Position numbers and translations under genes: made by a program. 64,000 bases of DNA from Dendrophyllia cribrosa (taxonomy: Eukaryota > Cnidaria > Anthozoa > Scleractinia > Dendrophylliidae), in the NCBI GenBank assembly GCA_024195265.1, contig JAJLRJ010000005.1, forward strand, positions 17,173,036 through 17,237,035, given 5' to 3'. The notes under the pieces are model-generated. The model was not told the origin of the DNA. It was given only the letters and a program-made list of their open reading frames with translations, and made no database searches. Positions 63,632-64,000 of the stretch are shown here, piece after piece (position 1 is the stretch's first letter; each line of letters opens with the position of its first letter).

Positions 63632-64000
63632 AGTCGCCCTCGCGACCCGGGCCTCGGGACAAATTGAGTAGTCAACTGGACAAACCAAAAGGCTTATAAG
63701 GCGAAATAGGTTGATGAAAATGAAGTACCAACTCTCAAAAATACTACCATGTTGTTTTCCTAAGTTTGTTTTCTACTTTTTTCAAATTGGTGATTTGAAC
63801 CTCGTGAAAACAATTTTTCAATGACACGGTTACACTTCCTCAAACCGACTGGCAGAACCGTGATATAGCTTCTTTAATTGGATGATCATATATACTACCG
63901 GAATTAATGATAGATTAGCAAGTGCAGTGCAACTAACTATATAATAAGAGTTGCAAGAAATGTTGTAAAATAGAAAGTAAATGTTGGGAATATAAAAGTT

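Overview
This is a repeat-rich, AT-leaning animal genomic window with spliced genes, and it reads best as an anthozoan cnidarian, probably a stony coral. The evidence is small exons with GT-AG introns, a dachshund (DACH) family gene, BTB-BACK-PHR paralogues, LINE, Penelope-like and hAT remnants, and very many inverted-repeat miniature elements. The species assignment is inference. Nothing bacterial (operons, Shine-Dalgarno sites, CRISPR) is present.

Layout. (1) 43-7080 (+): the 3' five coding exons of an L-lactate dehydrogenase gene that enters the window already in progress; its introns are packed with hairpin MITEs and short tandem repeats. (2) 7081-11119: intergenic DNA holding tandem and dispersed repeats. 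(3) 11120-35039 (-): a complete dachshund-type transcriptional co-regulator that can be spliced from nine coding exons in one uninterrupted frame (536 residues), including a 28-nt microexon. Intron 1 is about 14 kb and carries a 162-bp satellite and a 106-bp repeat array; a TATA box and CCAAT motif lie just upstream of the gene. (4) 35240-40475: upstream DNA with an inverted array of the same 106-bp repeat and several MITEs. (5) 40476-43460 (-): a 5'-truncated, broken L1/Tx1-like LINE. (6) 44601-52566 (+): a second LINE of the same broad group, delimited by a 12-bp target duplication and a poly(A) tail. Its ORF2 is split by a 3.4-kb foldback element with long inverted repeats and a 9-bp target duplication, and inside that element lies a decayed Penelope-like reverse transcriptase. 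(7) 55400-58550: large CTA/CTG triplet arrays split by a deleted hAT transposon that retains the transposase dimerisation domain. (8) 58774-60123 and 62185-63522 (-): two intronless, tandemly duplicated BTB-BACK-PHR genes.

The host genes are functionally unrelated: glycolytic redox metabolism, a developmental nuclear factor, and likely cullin-3 ubiquitin-ligase adaptors. The most informative part of the window is its record of nested transposition. Five miniature elements and one large foldback element can be delimited by their target duplications (four of 9 bp, two of 8 bp), and the foldback element can be shown to have interrupted an originally open LINE frame.
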